Source: Lewinellaceae bacterium (GTDB lineage: Bacteria > Bacteroidota > Bacteroidia > Chitinophagales > Saprospiraceae). From it: 64,000 bases of DNA. The stretch spans positions 4,548,001 through 4,612,000 of the forward strand of contig JACJYL010000001.1 in NCBI GenBank assembly GCA_020636105.1, given 5' to 3'. How positions within the stretch are numbered: position 1 is the first letter of the stretch; the number at the start of each line of letters is the position of its first letter. Below are positions 43,701 to 52,718 of the stretch, in pieces. A program made the translations under genes and the position numbers. The notes under the pieces are model-generated. The model was not told the DNA's origin and made no database searches. It was given only the letters and a program-made list of their open reading frames with translations.

Positions 43701-46700
43701 ACCTATAGGCAATACCTGGAATACTAAGCCATTGGTCGTTTGATTCACGCCAAACTCAGCAACCAGGGCGTCAATGTCACCCGGCGTACACTCAACAGTA
43801 GTCGTACCTTCAACAGTTTCTTTACAATCCTGAGAAAGCGTGTAGTTATAGGTGCCGTAAGGGACATTTGAAAAAACAGTAAACCCACCGGTAACCAGTG
43901 TTTCGTCATAAGACAGATCATCATTGTAGAGACGCACGGTTACGCCTGATGGAGGGAAACCAAACCCACCCGGAGGAACTAAATTGATGAACAAATCATT
44001 GGTTGTTTGATTCACGCCAAATTCAGCAACCAGGGCGTCAATATCACCCGGCGTACACTCAACAGTAGTCGTACCTTCAACAGTTTCTTTACAATCCTGA
44101 GAAAGCGTGTAGTTATAGGTGCCGTAAGGCACATTTGAAAAAACAGTAAACCCACCGGTAACCAGTGTTTCGTCATAAGACAGATCATCATTGTATAGAC
44201 GCACGGTTACGCCTGATGGAGGGAAACCAAACCCACCCGGAGGAACTAAATTGATGAACAAATCATTGGTTGTTTGATTCACGCCAAATTCAGCAACCAG
44301 GGCGTCAATATCACCCGGCGTACACTCAACAGTAGTCGTACCTTCAACAGTTTCTTTACAATCCTGAGAAAGCGTGTAGTTATAGGTGCCGTAAGGCACA
44401 TTTGAAAAAACAGTAAACCCACCGGTAACCAGTGTTTCGTCATAAGACAGATCATCATTGTATAGACGCACGGTTACGCCTGATGGAGGGAAACCAAACC
44501 CACCCGGAGGAACTAAATTGATGAACAAATCATTGGTTGTTTGATTCACGCCAAATTCAGCAACCAGGGCGTCAATATCACCCGGCGTACACTCAACAGT
44601 AGTCGTACCTTCAACAGTTTCTTTACAATCCTGAGAAAGCGTGTAGTTATAGGTGCCGTAAGGGACATTTGAAAAAACAGTAAACCCACCGGTAACCAGT
44701 GTTTCGTCATAAGACAGATCATCATTGTAGAGACGCACGGTTACGCCTGATGGAGGGAAACCAAACCCACCCGGAGGAACTAAATTGATGAACAAATCAT
44801 TGGTTGTTTGATTCACGCCAAACTCAGCAACCAGGGCGTCAATATCACCCGGGGCACACTCAACAGTAGTTGTACCTTCAACAGTTTCTTTACAATCCTG
44901 AGAAAGCGTGTAGTTATAGGTGCCGTAAGGGACATTTGAAAAAACAGTAAACCCACCGGTAACCAGTGTTTCGTCATAAGACAGATCATCATTGTAGAGA
45001 CGCACGGTTACGCCTGATGGAGGGAAACCAAACCCACCTGGAGGAACTAAATTGATGAACAAATCATTGGTTGTTTGATTCACGCCAAATTCAGCAACCA
45101 GGGCGTCAATATCACCCGGCGTACACTCAACAGTAGTCGTACCTTCAACAGTTTCTTTACAATCCTGGGAAAGCGTGTAGTTATAGGTGCCGTAAGGCAC
45201 ATTTGAAAAAACAGTAAACCCACCGGTAACCAGTGTTTCGTCATAAGACAGATCATCATTGTATAGACGCACGGTTACGCCTGATGGAGGGAAACCAAAC
45301 CCACCTGGAGGAACTAAATTGATGAACAAATCATTGGTTGTTTGATTCACGCCAAATTCAGCAACCAGGGCGTCAATATCACCCGGGGTACACTCAACAG
45401 TAGTTGTACCTTCAACAGTTTCTTTACAATCCTGAGAAAGCGTGTAGTTATAGGTGCCGTAAGGCACATTTGAAAAAACAGTAAACCCACCGGTAACCAG
45501 TGTTTCGTCATAAGACAGATCATCATTGTAGAGACGCACGGTTACGCCCGTTGGAGGGAAACCAAACCCACCTGGAGGAACTAAATTGATGAACAAATCA
45601 TTGGTTGTTTGATTCACGCCAAACTCAGCAACCAGGGCGTCAATATCACCCGGGGTACACTCAACAGTAGTTGTACCTTCAACAGTTTCTTTACAATCCT
45701 GAGAAAGCGTGTAGTTATAGGTGCCGTAAGGGACATTTGAAAAAACAGTAAACCCACCGGTAACCAGTGTTTCGTCATAAGACAGATCATCATTGTAGAG
45801 ACGCACGGTTACGCCCGTTGGAGGGAAACCAAACCCACCTGGAGGAACTAAATTGATGAACAAATCATTGGTTGTTTGATTCACGCCAAACTCAGCAACC
45901 AGGGCGTCAATATCACCCGGGGTACATTCGACAGTAGTCGTACCTTCAACAGTTTCTTTACAATCCTGAGAAAGGGTATAGTTGTAAGTACCGTAAGGCA
46001 CATTTGAAAAAACAGTAAACCCACCGGTAACCAGTGTTTCATCATAAGACAGATCATCATTGTAGAGACGCACGGTTACGCCTGATGGAGGGAAACCAAA
46101 CCCACCCGGAGGAACTAAATTGATGAACAAATCATTGGTTGTTTGATTCACGCCAAACTCAGCAACCAGGGCGTCAATATCACCCGGCGTACACTCAACA
46201 GTAGTCGTACCTTCAACAGTTTCTTTACAATCCTGAGAAAGCGTGTAGTTATAGGTGCCGTAAGGGACATTTGAAAAAACAGTAAACCCACCGGTAACCA
46301 GTGTTTCGTCATAAGACAGATCATCATTGTAGAGACGCACGGTTACGCCTGATGGAGGGAAACCAAACCCACCTGGAGGAACTAAATTGATGAACAAATC
46401 ATTGGTTGTTTGATTCACGCCAAACTCAGCAACCAGGGCGTCAATATCACCCGGGGTACACTCAACAGTAGTTGTACCTTCAACAGTTTCTTTACAATCC
46501 TGAGAAAGCGTGTAGTTATAGGTGCCGTAAGGGACATTTGAAAAAACAGTAAACCCACCGGTAACCAGTGTTTCGTCATAAGACAGATCATCATTGTAGA
46601 GACGCACGGTTACGCCTGATGGAGGGAAACCAAACCCACCTGGAGGAACTAAATTGATGAACAAATCATTGGTTGTTTGATTCACGCCAAATTCAGCAAC

Positions 46701-47774
46701 CAGGGCGTCAATATCACCCGGCGTACACTCAACAGTAGTCGTACCTTCAACAGTTTCTTTACAATCCTGGGAAAGCGTGTAGTTATAGGTGCCGTAAGGC
46801 ACATTTGAAAAAACAGTAAACCCACCGGTAACCAGTGTTTCGTCATAAGACAGATCATCATTGTATAGACGCACGGTTACGCCTGATGGAGGGAAACCAA
46901 ACCCACCTGGAGGAACTAAATTGATGAACAAATCATTGGTTGTTTGATTCACGCCAAATTCAGCAACCAGGGCGTCAATATCACCCGGGGTACACTCAAC
47001 AGTAGTTGTACCTTCAACAGTTTCTTTACAATCCTGAGAAAGCGTGTAGTTATAGGTGCCGTAAGGCACATTTGAAAAAACAGTAAACCCACCGGTAACC
47101 AGTGTTTCGTCATAAGACAGATCATCATTGTAGAGACGCACGGTTACGCCCGTTGGAGGGAAACCAAACCCACCTGGAGGAACTAAATTGATGAACAAAT
47201 CATTGGTTGTTTGATTCACGCCAAACTCAGCAACCAGGGCGTCAATATCACCCGGCGTACACTCAACAGTAGTCGTACCTTCAACAGTTTCTTTACAATC
47301 CTGAGAAAGCGTGTAGTTATAGGTGCCGTAAGGGACATTTGAAAAAACAGTAAACCCACCGGTAACCAGTGTTTCGTCATAAGACAGATCATCATTGTAG
47401 AGACGCACGGTCACGCCTGATGGAGGGAAACCAAACCCACCCGGAGGAACTAAATTGATGAACAAATCATTGGAGGTACTTAATGACAATATTACGGTAT
47501 CTGAATTATCAGCACCAGCAATAGTTATAACACCAGCACCAGCCACATAACAATCTGCAGTAACAGTATACGCGTAATCTCCGTCGGCTAATCCGGCAAA
47601 AATGGCATCTCCGCTATCGTCAGTAAGAACGATTGTTGTGTTTAGCGTTACAGAAGCACCTACTATAGCGGTAGCTGCATCATCTTGTACGTGCACAGTT
47701 GCCGTTTGCCCGATCAACGCGGCCGACGAAAACATGCCCAGAAGCATTAGTGAAAAAAGTAGAAATAGTCTCAT
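40731..47774 (-). CDS. Giant T9SS-exported repeat protein (adhesin-like)
   Basis: I choose the ATG at 47774 (MRLFLLFSLMLLGMFSSAAL, a signal peptide), giving 2,347 residues. After one variant unit come 14 copies of an 89-residue repeat (NDLFINLVPPGGFGFPP ... VPYGTYNYTLSQDCKETVEG), then two related units of about 95 (VFYVLPPGGFGIPINGATIR). Seven copies of a 94-residue repeat follow (NNVFFFVGNFFQEPDC ... LPYGTYNYTVSKDCFVSQTG). Each unit holds the motif PYGTYNY-x5-DC and a second Cys, so one disulfide per unit is likely; the fold should be an Ig/CarboxypepD-like beta-sandwich. An Ig-like unit (GLTYQWTLCDGTEISG) and a T9SS tail (SFYPNPVQDELTIDF) close the protein. It is probably a long surface fibre. 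Confidence 0.92.
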   Translation of the reverse strand: MRLFLLFSLMLLGMFSSAALIGQTATVHVQDDAATAIVGASVTLNTTIVLTDDSGDAIFAGLADGDYAYTVTADCYVAGAGVITIAGADNSDTVILSLSTSNDLFINLVPPGGFGFPPSGVTVRLYNDDLSYDETLVTGGFTVFSNVPYGTYNYTLSQDCKETVEGTTTVECTPGDIDALVAEFGVNQTTNDLFINLVPPGGFGFPPTGVTVRLYNDDLSYDETLVTGGFTVFSNVPYGTYNYTLSQDCKETVEGTTTVECTPGDIDALVAEFGVNQTTNDLFINLVPPGGFGFPPSGVTVRLYNDDLSYDETLVTGGFTVFSNVPYGTYNYTLSQDCKETVEGTTTVECTPGDIDALVAEFGVNQTTNDLFINLVPPGGFGFPPSGVTVRLYNDDLSYDETLVTGGFTVFSNVPYGTYNYTLSQDCKETVEGTTTVECTPGDIDALVAEFGVNQTTNDLFINLVPPGGFGFPPSGVTVRLYNDDLSYDETLVTGGFTVFSNVPYGTYNYTLSQDCKETVEGTTTVECTPGDIDALVAEFGVNQTTNDLFINLVPPGGFGFPPSGVTVRLYNDDLSYDETLVTGGFTVFSNVPYGTYNYTLSQDCKETVEGTTTVECTPGDIDALVAEFGVNQTTNDLFINLVPPGGFGFPPTGVTVRLYNDDLSYDETLVTGGFTVFSNVPYGTYNYTLSQDCKETVEGTTTVECTPGDIDALVAEFGVNQTTNDLFINLVPPGGFGFPPTGVTVRLYNDDLSYDETLVTGGFTVFSNVPYGTYNYTLSQDCKETVEGTTTVECTPGDIDALVAEFGVNQTTNDLFINLVPPGGFGFPPSGVTVRLYNDDLSYDETLVTGGFTVFSNVPYGTYNYTLSQDCKETVEGTTTVECTPGDIDALVAEFGVNQTTNDLFINLVPPGGFGFPPSGVTVRLYNDDLSYDETLVTGGFTVFSNVPYGTYNYTLSQDCKETVEGTTTVECAPGDIDALVAEFGVNQTTNDLFINLVPPGGFGFPPSGVTVRLYNDDLSYDETLVTGGFTVFSNVPYGTYNYTLSQDCKETVEGTTTVECTPGDIDALVAEFGVNQTTNDLFINLVPPGGFGFPPSGVTVRLYNDDLSYDETLVTGGFTVFSNVPYGTYNYTLSQDCKETVEGTTTVECTPGDIDALVAEFGVNQTTNDLFINLVPPGGFGFPPSGVTVRLYNDDLSYDETLVTGGFTVFSNVPYGTYNYTLSQDCKETVEGTTTVECTPGDIDALVAEFGVNQTTNDLFINLVPPGGFGFPPSGVTVRLYNDDLSYDETLVTGGFTVFSNVPYGTYNYTLSQDCKETVEGTTTVECTPGDIDALVAEFGVNQTTNGLVFQVLPIGGFDIAINNASIRVWNDDLTVDQTITSSDYNLFPDLPFGTYNYSVTKDCYETVTGTTTVDCAIDVDGNPEYNSQVVEMTLITTPMTINSLVFYVLPPGGFGIPINGATIRVWNDDLTVDQTITSSGYNLFADLPYGIYNYSVSKDCYAIVTGITIVECAEDVDGNPDFVSQVVELAPNTTNNVFFFVGNFFQEPDCTITVTNTETFEQTSITGLDILGSYVVENLPYGTYNYTVSKDCFVSQTGQVVVDCQPNDGEGNQLGNIVALGDMVPNTTNNVFFFVGNFFQEPDCTITVTNTETFEQTSITGLDILGSYVVENLPYGTYNYTVSKDCFVSQTGQVVVDCQPNDGEGNQLGNIVALGDMVPNTTNNVFFFVGNFFQEPDCTITVTNTETFEQTSITEQNILGDYIVENLPYGTYNYTVSKDCFVSQTGQVVVDCQPNDGEGNQLGNAVFLGDMVPNTTNNVFFFVGNFFQEPDCTITVTNTETFEQTSITGQNILGDYIVENLPYGTYNYTVSKDCFVSQTGQVVVDCQPNDGEGNQLGNAVFLGDMVPNTTNNVFFFVGNFFNEPDCTITVTNTETFEQTSITGLDILGSYVVENLPYGTYNYTVSKDCFVSQTGQVVVDCQPNDNQGNPQGNVVALGDMVPNTTNNVFFFVGNFFNEPDCTITVTNTETFEQTSITGLDILGSYVVENLPYGTYNYTVSKDCFVSQTGQVVVDCQPNDNQGNPQGNVVALGDMVPNTTNNVFFFVGNFFNEPDCTITVTNTETFEQTSITGLDILGSYVVENLPYGTYNYTVSKDCFVSQTGQVVVDCQPNDGEGNQLGNIVALGDMVPIAIDNSVTQVDGTLTANATGLTYQWTLCDGTEISGETNASFTPTVTGDYAVVVTDGNCSSTSECITVMVNGTTSLNAVDLSFYPNPVQDELTIDFEKTVSDVKVRVFNINGQLMFTQDFPETELIRLDMSTLIPGTYMLDLTVKGESLKTSIIKM
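41205..43168 (-). repeat. Seven 282-bp tandem repeats (type C units)
   Basis: The units encode NNVFFFVGNFF(Q/N)EPDC...VALGDMVPN. Copies with NFFNEPDC (the three at the protein C-terminal end) and with NFFQEPDC form blocks, showing stepwise amplification. Confidence 0.92.
43742..47476 (-). repeat. Fourteen 267-bp tandem repeats (type A units)
   Basis: The spacing of identical landmarks (for example AAATTGATGAACAAATCATT) is exactly 267 bases. Most copies differ by fewer than ten bases. Recurrent switches (TGTAGAGACG/TGTATAGACG, CCTGATGG/CCCGTTGG, GGGACATTT/GGCACATTT) are shuffled among copies, as expected from recombination between units. Confidence 0.93.
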
Positions 47775-47867
47775 AATTTTAAAAAATTTGTTGATTGATA
47801 ATAATTTTTGTTTTAGGTAGTGTTTAAGAATGATGGCGTTTTTGTGCAAGTGTTAAAACACCCCTGG

Positions 47868-49814
47868 CTATCTGATTACCATTACATCTCCCCGCTGAAC
47901 GCCGGAAAAAGAGGCTTCTGGTGTTAGTCCAAGGTATTCATATTCAATGGAATAGGTGTAAACCCCGGTTTCAGCTTTTTCACCGTTTGGCAGATCACCA
48001 TCCCATGAGGTATTTTTATCATTGCTTTGAAAAACCATACCACCCCACCGGTTGAATATGGTCATTTTGTAATCTTTTAAAGGGCCCACCGTGAATACTT
48101 CAAATAAATCGTGGATGCCATCGTCGTTAGGAGAAAAAACATTGGGCACATAAAAATTGACAATGCTGTTAACCGTTACATTGCGTGAAATGGAATCCCT
48201 GCAGCCGTTCGAAGAAGTAACCAGCAACTGGACCTCATAAATTCCCGGCATAACAAATGCAGTATTGGCATTATTTTTATCGCTGGTGGTTCCATTGCCA
48301 AAATCCCATAACCATTCCGACAGAAGGCCTGTTGAAGCATCAAAAAAGTGAACTTCAGGGCTCAGGTTAGAAGGATGCGCAGGGGAATAGGTAAAATCGG
48401 CTACGGGGGGGGCCGAAACCTCAATGAGGCCCGGTATGGTTTGGCTGCTTTTACAGTTTTCAGAATATACGACCTCCAGGCTTACGTCAAAATTTCCTGA
48501 CTCAGGGTAAACGGTCGATGTTGCCAATAATTCATTACTCATGGCACCGTTTCCAAAATCCCAGGTATAAGCAATACCCGAAACAGCACTTAAATCATTA
48601 AACTGAACTTCGAGGGGCGGGCAACCTTCCAGGACATCTGCCTCAAAATCGATCACAGGAGGAGGAGAAACTTCAACATGCATGGTAAAGTTTTCGCTAC
48701 AGTCATCGGCTGAATCATAGATGATGTAATGATCGCCAATCCCTGCCAAAACAGGATCAAAAAGCCCCTGGTTTTCATCAATTATGCCTGTGCCGCTCCA
48801 GGAGCCGCTGGTTATGGTTGGGTCGAGGATAACCGGATCCGCGCCATCGCAAATAGAAACACCCATGAAATTGACCACCTGGTCTCCAACAACGGTTACT
48901 ACAATAGAATCTCTTACCGAGCATAAAGTGCTATCCTGTGTCTGCACATAAAAAGTCGTCGTATGTTCCGGGTTTACTGTTCGGGAAACGGCATTACTCT
49001 GATTGTCTTCCCAGAGGACCGGAAAATTAGAAAGTGCTTCAAGGGTCACACTCTCCCCCTTGCAAATTGAAATATCATCTGTGAGGGCAAGCTGTGGATC
49101 TATTCTTTCGACGATGACCTCGTCAATCCAGACGTAAGGTCCCAGAAGATAATCATCATTGTAGATGTTATAAGATGAATTTGAAAAATCACCCATATAA
49201 CCAATATAGGCATATTCAAAAGCCTCGCTGGCCTGGTAATCAAATTCGACTTTTGTCCATTCGCTGCCTTCAATGATTTGCTCACAGGCCACCCAATGGT
49301 CGGACATAGCGGCAAAGTTGGCGAGGTTAGGGTTGAAAAAAGGAATTTGAGTATGATTGAAAAACATCCCCCAATGGTTGGTGACCAGGGGTTTGTCAGG
49401 ATGATCTTTTTTGTTTTGAATCCAAAAGGAGATTTTGTAACAGCCACCAGCAACGAGGGGTTCGATTAATTGCGTTCCGGCCCATTCTCTTGAGCCATCC
49501 GGTCCATTGCCTTTCCAACATCCTAAAACCCCCTGGCCTTCATAGGGGAAACCACAATTGGTAGTCCCTTCTCCCAGCGGACAATCCTCCAGGCCTGTAA
49601 GGTTTGATCCGTTGAACATAGGATCCTGGTTATGATAATCAGCTGTTCCATTGGCTTCGTACCAATCGTAAAGACCGGAAAGGGAGCCCGGATTCCATCC
49701 GTACGAGCCGTCCCAATTTTCAAAACCGGGGTCAGAAATAAGATTTTGACCCTGTGTTGTTCCGAACAGGGAAAACAAAATTATAATAAAAATGATCGAT
49801 TTTATTGCCTTCAT
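47868..49814 (-). CDS. PKD-domain protein with T9SS type B (gliding-motility-type) sorting domain
   Basis: The 648-residue protein has a signal peptide (about 1-22). A galactose-binding-like/LamG-like N-domain lies at about 24-235 (NLISDPGFENWDGSYGWNPG, CYKISFWIQNKKDH). SprB-type linkers and two PKD domains follow (VQFNDLSAVSGIAYTWDFGN, EVHFFDASTGLLSEWLWDFG). The C-terminal type B sorting domain begins VNFYVPNVFSPNDDGIHDLF and continues MTIFNRWGGMVF and GVYTYSIEYEY. Proteins with this tail are exported by T9SS and held on the surface. It lies 94 bases upstream of the giant repeat gene in the same direction, and the two may form an operon. Confidence 0.92.
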   Translation of the reverse strand: MKAIKSIIFIIILFSLFGTTQGQNLISDPGFENWDGSYGWNPGSLSGLYDWYEANGTADYHNQDPMFNGSNLTGLEDCPLGEGTTNCGFPYEGQGVLGCWKGNGPDGSREWAGTQLIEPLVAGGCYKISFWIQNKKDHPDKPLVTNHWGMFFNHTQIPFFNPNLANFAAMSDHWVACEQIIEGSEWTKVEFDYQASEAFEYAYIGYMGDFSNSSYNIYNDDYLLGPYVWIDEVIVERIDPQLALTDDISICKGESVTLEALSNFPVLWEDNQSNAVSRTVNPEHTTTFYVQTQDSTLCSVRDSIVVTVVGDQVVNFMGVSICDGADPVILDPTITSGSWSGTGIIDENQGLFDPVLAGIGDHYIIYDSADDCSENFTMHVEVSPPPVIDFEADVLEGCPPLEVQFNDLSAVSGIAYTWDFGNGAMSNELLATSTVYPESGNFDVSLEVVYSENCKSSQTIPGLIEVSAPPVADFTYSPAHPSNLSPEVHFFDASTGLLSEWLWDFGNGTTSDKNNANTAFVMPGIYEVQLLVTSSNGCRDSISRNVTVNSIVNFYVPNVFSPNDDGIHDLFEVFTVGPLKDYKMTIFNRWGGMVFQSNDKNTSWDGDLPNGEKAETGVYTYSIEYEYLGLTPEASFSGVQRGDVMVIR

Positions 49815-49909
49815 AATAATAGCATTTTAGGCTTCAATACTGTTAAAAATACCGGACTGCAACATACCTTTACAGGATGTAAGCAGCCCGGATAAAGCAC
49901 CTTAAGTAA

Positions 49910-51838
49910 TTAAATCTTAATCACACGTTTGATAAAACTTCCTTCACTGGTATGGAAAATTAACAACCATGTGCCAGAGGCAAGATTGCCAAGGTCAATG
50001 GACAGTTTTTTACCAACGGGCACTTCAATAATTTTTTTCACTTGTTCTCCAAGGTTGTTCCTGACTTCGATGAAATCAATGGAAACCGCAGAATGATCAA
50101 AATCAATAGTAACAGCATTATTTGTCGGGTTGGGATAGACTTTAAATTGTTGCGCCAGTGCTGTCTCCTGGACGCCGACCATTAAATCCATGCCATCACA
50201 ATCCTCATCGATTTCGTTGTTGGGAATTTCAGTTGCATTCGGATTGATGTAAGCATTGGTGTCATCACAGTCATCTGCTAAATTGAATCCGTCACCGTCA
50301 AGATCATCATCCGGAGTGGTTGCATCGCAATCATCATCTAAACCGTTGTATGGTATTTCAACGGCTCCTGGGTTGACGGCAGCATTATTATCATCACAAT
50401 CTTTGTCAGAGTCATATCCATCCATATCCAGGTCAATGATCAGCGCAATGCCGTCACAATCCTCGTCTATGTCATTATTAGGTATCTCTGTGGCACCCGG
50501 ATTTATGGCAAAATCATTGTCGTTGCAATCTTCACCCATTCCATAGGTATCCATATCCACATCAATAAAATTGCCGTAACGCACCACCTGTAATTCGTTG
50601 TTGTCATGAGCAGAAACTCCTGTCATTAAGATTTTACCGTCCGCTTGTATTGCCATGTCTTGTGCCCATCCCATCCATCCGTTTATGGTTGTTACATGTC
50701 CTGTCCCTCCCCAGGAAGTATCGAGTATGCCGTTTTCGTCCAATCTAACGGAGAAGAAGCCCGGAGCAGGAGTTCCGAACAAAACACCAGATTGGCCGCA
50801 GGCAATTATTTTTCCGTCGGGTTGTTCAATTAAATTATACCCGACATCACCTAACTCGACATCAATTAGAAAAATGCCGTCCTGGCCAAAGTTTGTGTTG
50901 GGTGTTCCATCCTGATTATAGGCCAAAACAATAAGGTCGTTTCCCGAAGGGCCTGAGTTCTGACCTGTAATGAGAATATTGCCATTGCTGTGAATGATCA
51001 TGCCATAGGCAGTGCCATTGAATGGAGCAAGTATTTCACCATTGACCGCAAAGGTGGAGTCTATCGCGCTTCCGTCGGCCAAAATTTTATAAACAGCTAA
51101 CCTGTCAGTCCCAAATGGAGCACTCTTTCCGGAGGTGATAATATTGCCATCGTCCGTTATGGCAATATTCCAGGTGTCATTATAAATGTCGCCATAATTC
51201 CAGATGAAATTGCCATGGTCACCAAAAGTGGTATCAATGACTCCATTGGCTTCAAAGCGGCTGACCACATGTCGGATTTCCGAACCAATGGAGTCGTAAC
51301 TTATTCCTGCGGCCAGAATCTTGCCTTCTGCTGTGAAAGTGAAATCACGGATATAATCTTCTTTGATTTGAACAGGGTGAATAGCCAGGCCGTTGTCGCC
51401 GAAAGAAGTGTCGAGCGCGCCGTCAGGCTTTAATTTTACCAAAATAAAATCCTGATTATAGGCTGTGACAGCATAACCTCCTCCGATCATAATGGCGTCA
51501 TCCTCCAGGATATCGAGGTGGTAAATTATTTCCACACCAATGGGATTAGCAAGCTGGAAGATGCCATTATTCGCAAAGGTGGAGTCAACAGTTCCATCTG
51601 TGTTTAACCTGGTTACGGCAAGATCCAGATCACCAGGGGCTGTAAAAGCTCCTGTAAAGGTGACGACAATTTTGCCATCAGACTGGATGCCTATGCCTTG
51701 GGGATTGTTATTGTTTCCGCTGGCAGACCAGGACAGAATGCCTCCATCTGCAAAAGATGGATCCAATTCGCCAACTTGTGAATAGAGCATTGGATTGCAT
51801 AACAACAGCAGGATTGCTGTGTAAAAAAACTTTTTCAT
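49910..51838 (-). CDS. T9SS-exported delta-60 repeat / MopE-motif protein (paralogue 3)
   Basis: The ATG at 51838 (MKKFFYTAILLLLCNPMLYS) gives 642 residues. Domains are as in paralogues 1 and 2: delta-60 repeats (about 25-425), three MopE-type units (DCNDNDFAINPGATEIPNND, DCDDNNAAVNPGAVEIPYNG, DCDDTNAYINPNATEIPNNE) and a T9SS tail (FKVYPNPTNNAVTIDFDHSA). It is more diverged than the other two are from each other. It stands 13 kb away, separated by the giant repeat and PKD genes. Divergently from it lies a pseudogene of the 39049 family, so the divergent gene pair is ancestral. Confidence 0.9.
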   Translation of the reverse strand: MKKFFYTAILLLLCNPMLYSQVGELDPSFADGGILSWSASGNNNNPQGIGIQSDGKIVVTFTGAFTAPGDLDLAVTRLNTDGTVDSTFANNGIFQLANPIGVEIIYHLDILEDDAIMIGGGYAVTAYNQDFILVKLKPDGALDTSFGDNGLAIHPVQIKEDYIRDFTFTAEGKILAAGISYDSIGSEIRHVVSRFEANGVIDTTFGDHGNFIWNYGDIYNDTWNIAITDDGNIITSGKSAPFGTDRLAVYKILADGSAIDSTFAVNGEILAPFNGTAYGMIIHSNGNILITGQNSGPSGNDLIVLAYNQDGTPNTNFGQDGIFLIDVELGDVGYNLIEQPDGKIIACGQSGVLFGTPAPGFFSVRLDENGILDTSWGGTGHVTTINGWMGWAQDMAIQADGKILMTGVSAHDNNELQVVRYGNFIDVDMDTYGMGEDCNDNDFAINPGATEIPNNDIDEDCDGIALIIDLDMDGYDSDKDCDDNNAAVNPGAVEIPYNGLDDDCDATTPDDDLDGDGFNLADDCDDTNAYINPNATEIPNNEIDEDCDGMDLMVGVQETALAQQFKVYPNPTNNAVTIDFDHSAVSIDFIEVRNNLGEQVKKIIEVPVGKKLSIDLGNLASGTWLLIFHTSEGSFIKRVIKI

Positions 51839-51898
51839 ATTAATTACTTTTAAGGTGCGAGAAAGCAAAATCCTTCAAGATCTGCTTTATTATTAAGA

Positions 51899-51934
51899 CA
51901 AAATTGGAGTGGAAAATAACAGGAAATTAGTACT
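51899..51934 (-). promoter_or_regulatory. Predicted promoter of delta-60 paralogue 3
   Basis: CAATTTTG on the minus strand (51899-51906) and AGTACT (51929-51934) are 22 bases apart, as before paralogue 2. The distance to the start codon is about 60 bases. Confidence 0.45.
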
Positions 51935-52153
51935 GTATTTGTCGATATTTTGGATCGATAAATAAATTATAAATTGTAATTTATTGATTATGAATGTTTT
52001 ACGACTAAATATTTGTAATCAATATTTGACAATAAATTAAAATTTTATAAAATTCGCATAAGCCTTAATTATATTTATGCGCTTAATTTCAGGAAATTTC
52101 GGCTTTTAAATGCAAATCTTGACCGACTATGAGGTGAAAAGGAAGCTTTAATA

Positions 52154-52239
52154 CAAAAAAAACTTCCCGGATAAATATCCAGGCAGTTCGTTTTTGAAAG
52201 GGGATAAACTGCTCCTGATAAATTTCAGGACAGTTCATG
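52154..52239. repeat. Terminator element, copy B
   Basis: This stretch repeats the element at 34712-34797 (A run, AACTTCCCGGAT/ATCCAGGCAGTT hairpin, CGTTTTTGAAAGG, CCTGATAAATTTCAGGACAG) with few changes, but no intact gene ends next to it. Copy A is the terminator of a delta-60 gene. Confidence 0.85.
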
Positions 52240-52469
52240 TTCGGGATACCTGTTGGATTGGGATTGATGTCCGCATTGGCATCGAATCTGTGAATTTCGA
52301 CTTAGCTGGGTTTGCGAGATCAACCTCCAAAGATTCCCGCATGTTGATCGATTCCGGGTTGCACATTAAAAAAGGAGAATCCCGAAATATGCTTTTCAAA
52401 AACATTGTAACTCTTGCCTGTAAACGGGAGGAATCCCTCCATAATGTCAAGGAATATTTAGCCAATTGA
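52240..52469. pseudogene. Collapsed copy of the delta-60 / helical-protein gene pair
   Basis: On the minus strand 52240-52290 reads FDANADINPNPTGIPN, a decayed MopE-type unit that aligns at base level with 50222-50272. On the plus strand 52320-52469 reads SRMLIDSGLHIKKGES, RNMLFKNIVTLACKREE, which matches DGLHLENNEIRDMDFKNIV, TLACRLKE of the 39049 protein. The order terminator, delta-60 (minus), helical protein (plus) is the same as in the intact locus, with the bodies of both genes deleted. The plus-strand frame from 52194 is therefore a relic, not a gene. Confidence 0.75.
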
Positions 52470-52718
52470 AACATCAGTCCTGTCAATTCAAAATAGTTGA
52501 AAATGGGTTTCCTCCTTTTAAGCCCCGGCTTTTAAAGTTCAATATATTCAAAAAAGTGAATGTTCATTTCATTCCCTTTGTCAAATTAAATATTATAACT
52601 AAATTAGGCCTCTTTCTTTCGAAAACCAACAAGGAGGACTTTGGAGAAATGAATAATTTGATCTTACATACTTTTCATTTTCCTTTCTTTGGTTGTTCTT
52701 GTTACAAACGATTTAAAC

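Larger units (their letters stand above)
51839..52718. other. Intergenic region with promoter and a collapsed gene cassette
   Basis: It contains the paralogue 3 promoter boxes (51899-51934), an AT-rich tract (51940-52080) and the cassette scar at 52154-52469 (listed separately). From 52470 to 52718 I see nothing but the upstream region of the sortilin-like gene. Confidence 0.65.

Noticed and set aside
52194..52469. 91-residue plus-strand gene
   Set aside because: It combines a terminator-element translation with a relic of the 39049-type gene; neither part forms a plausible protein.
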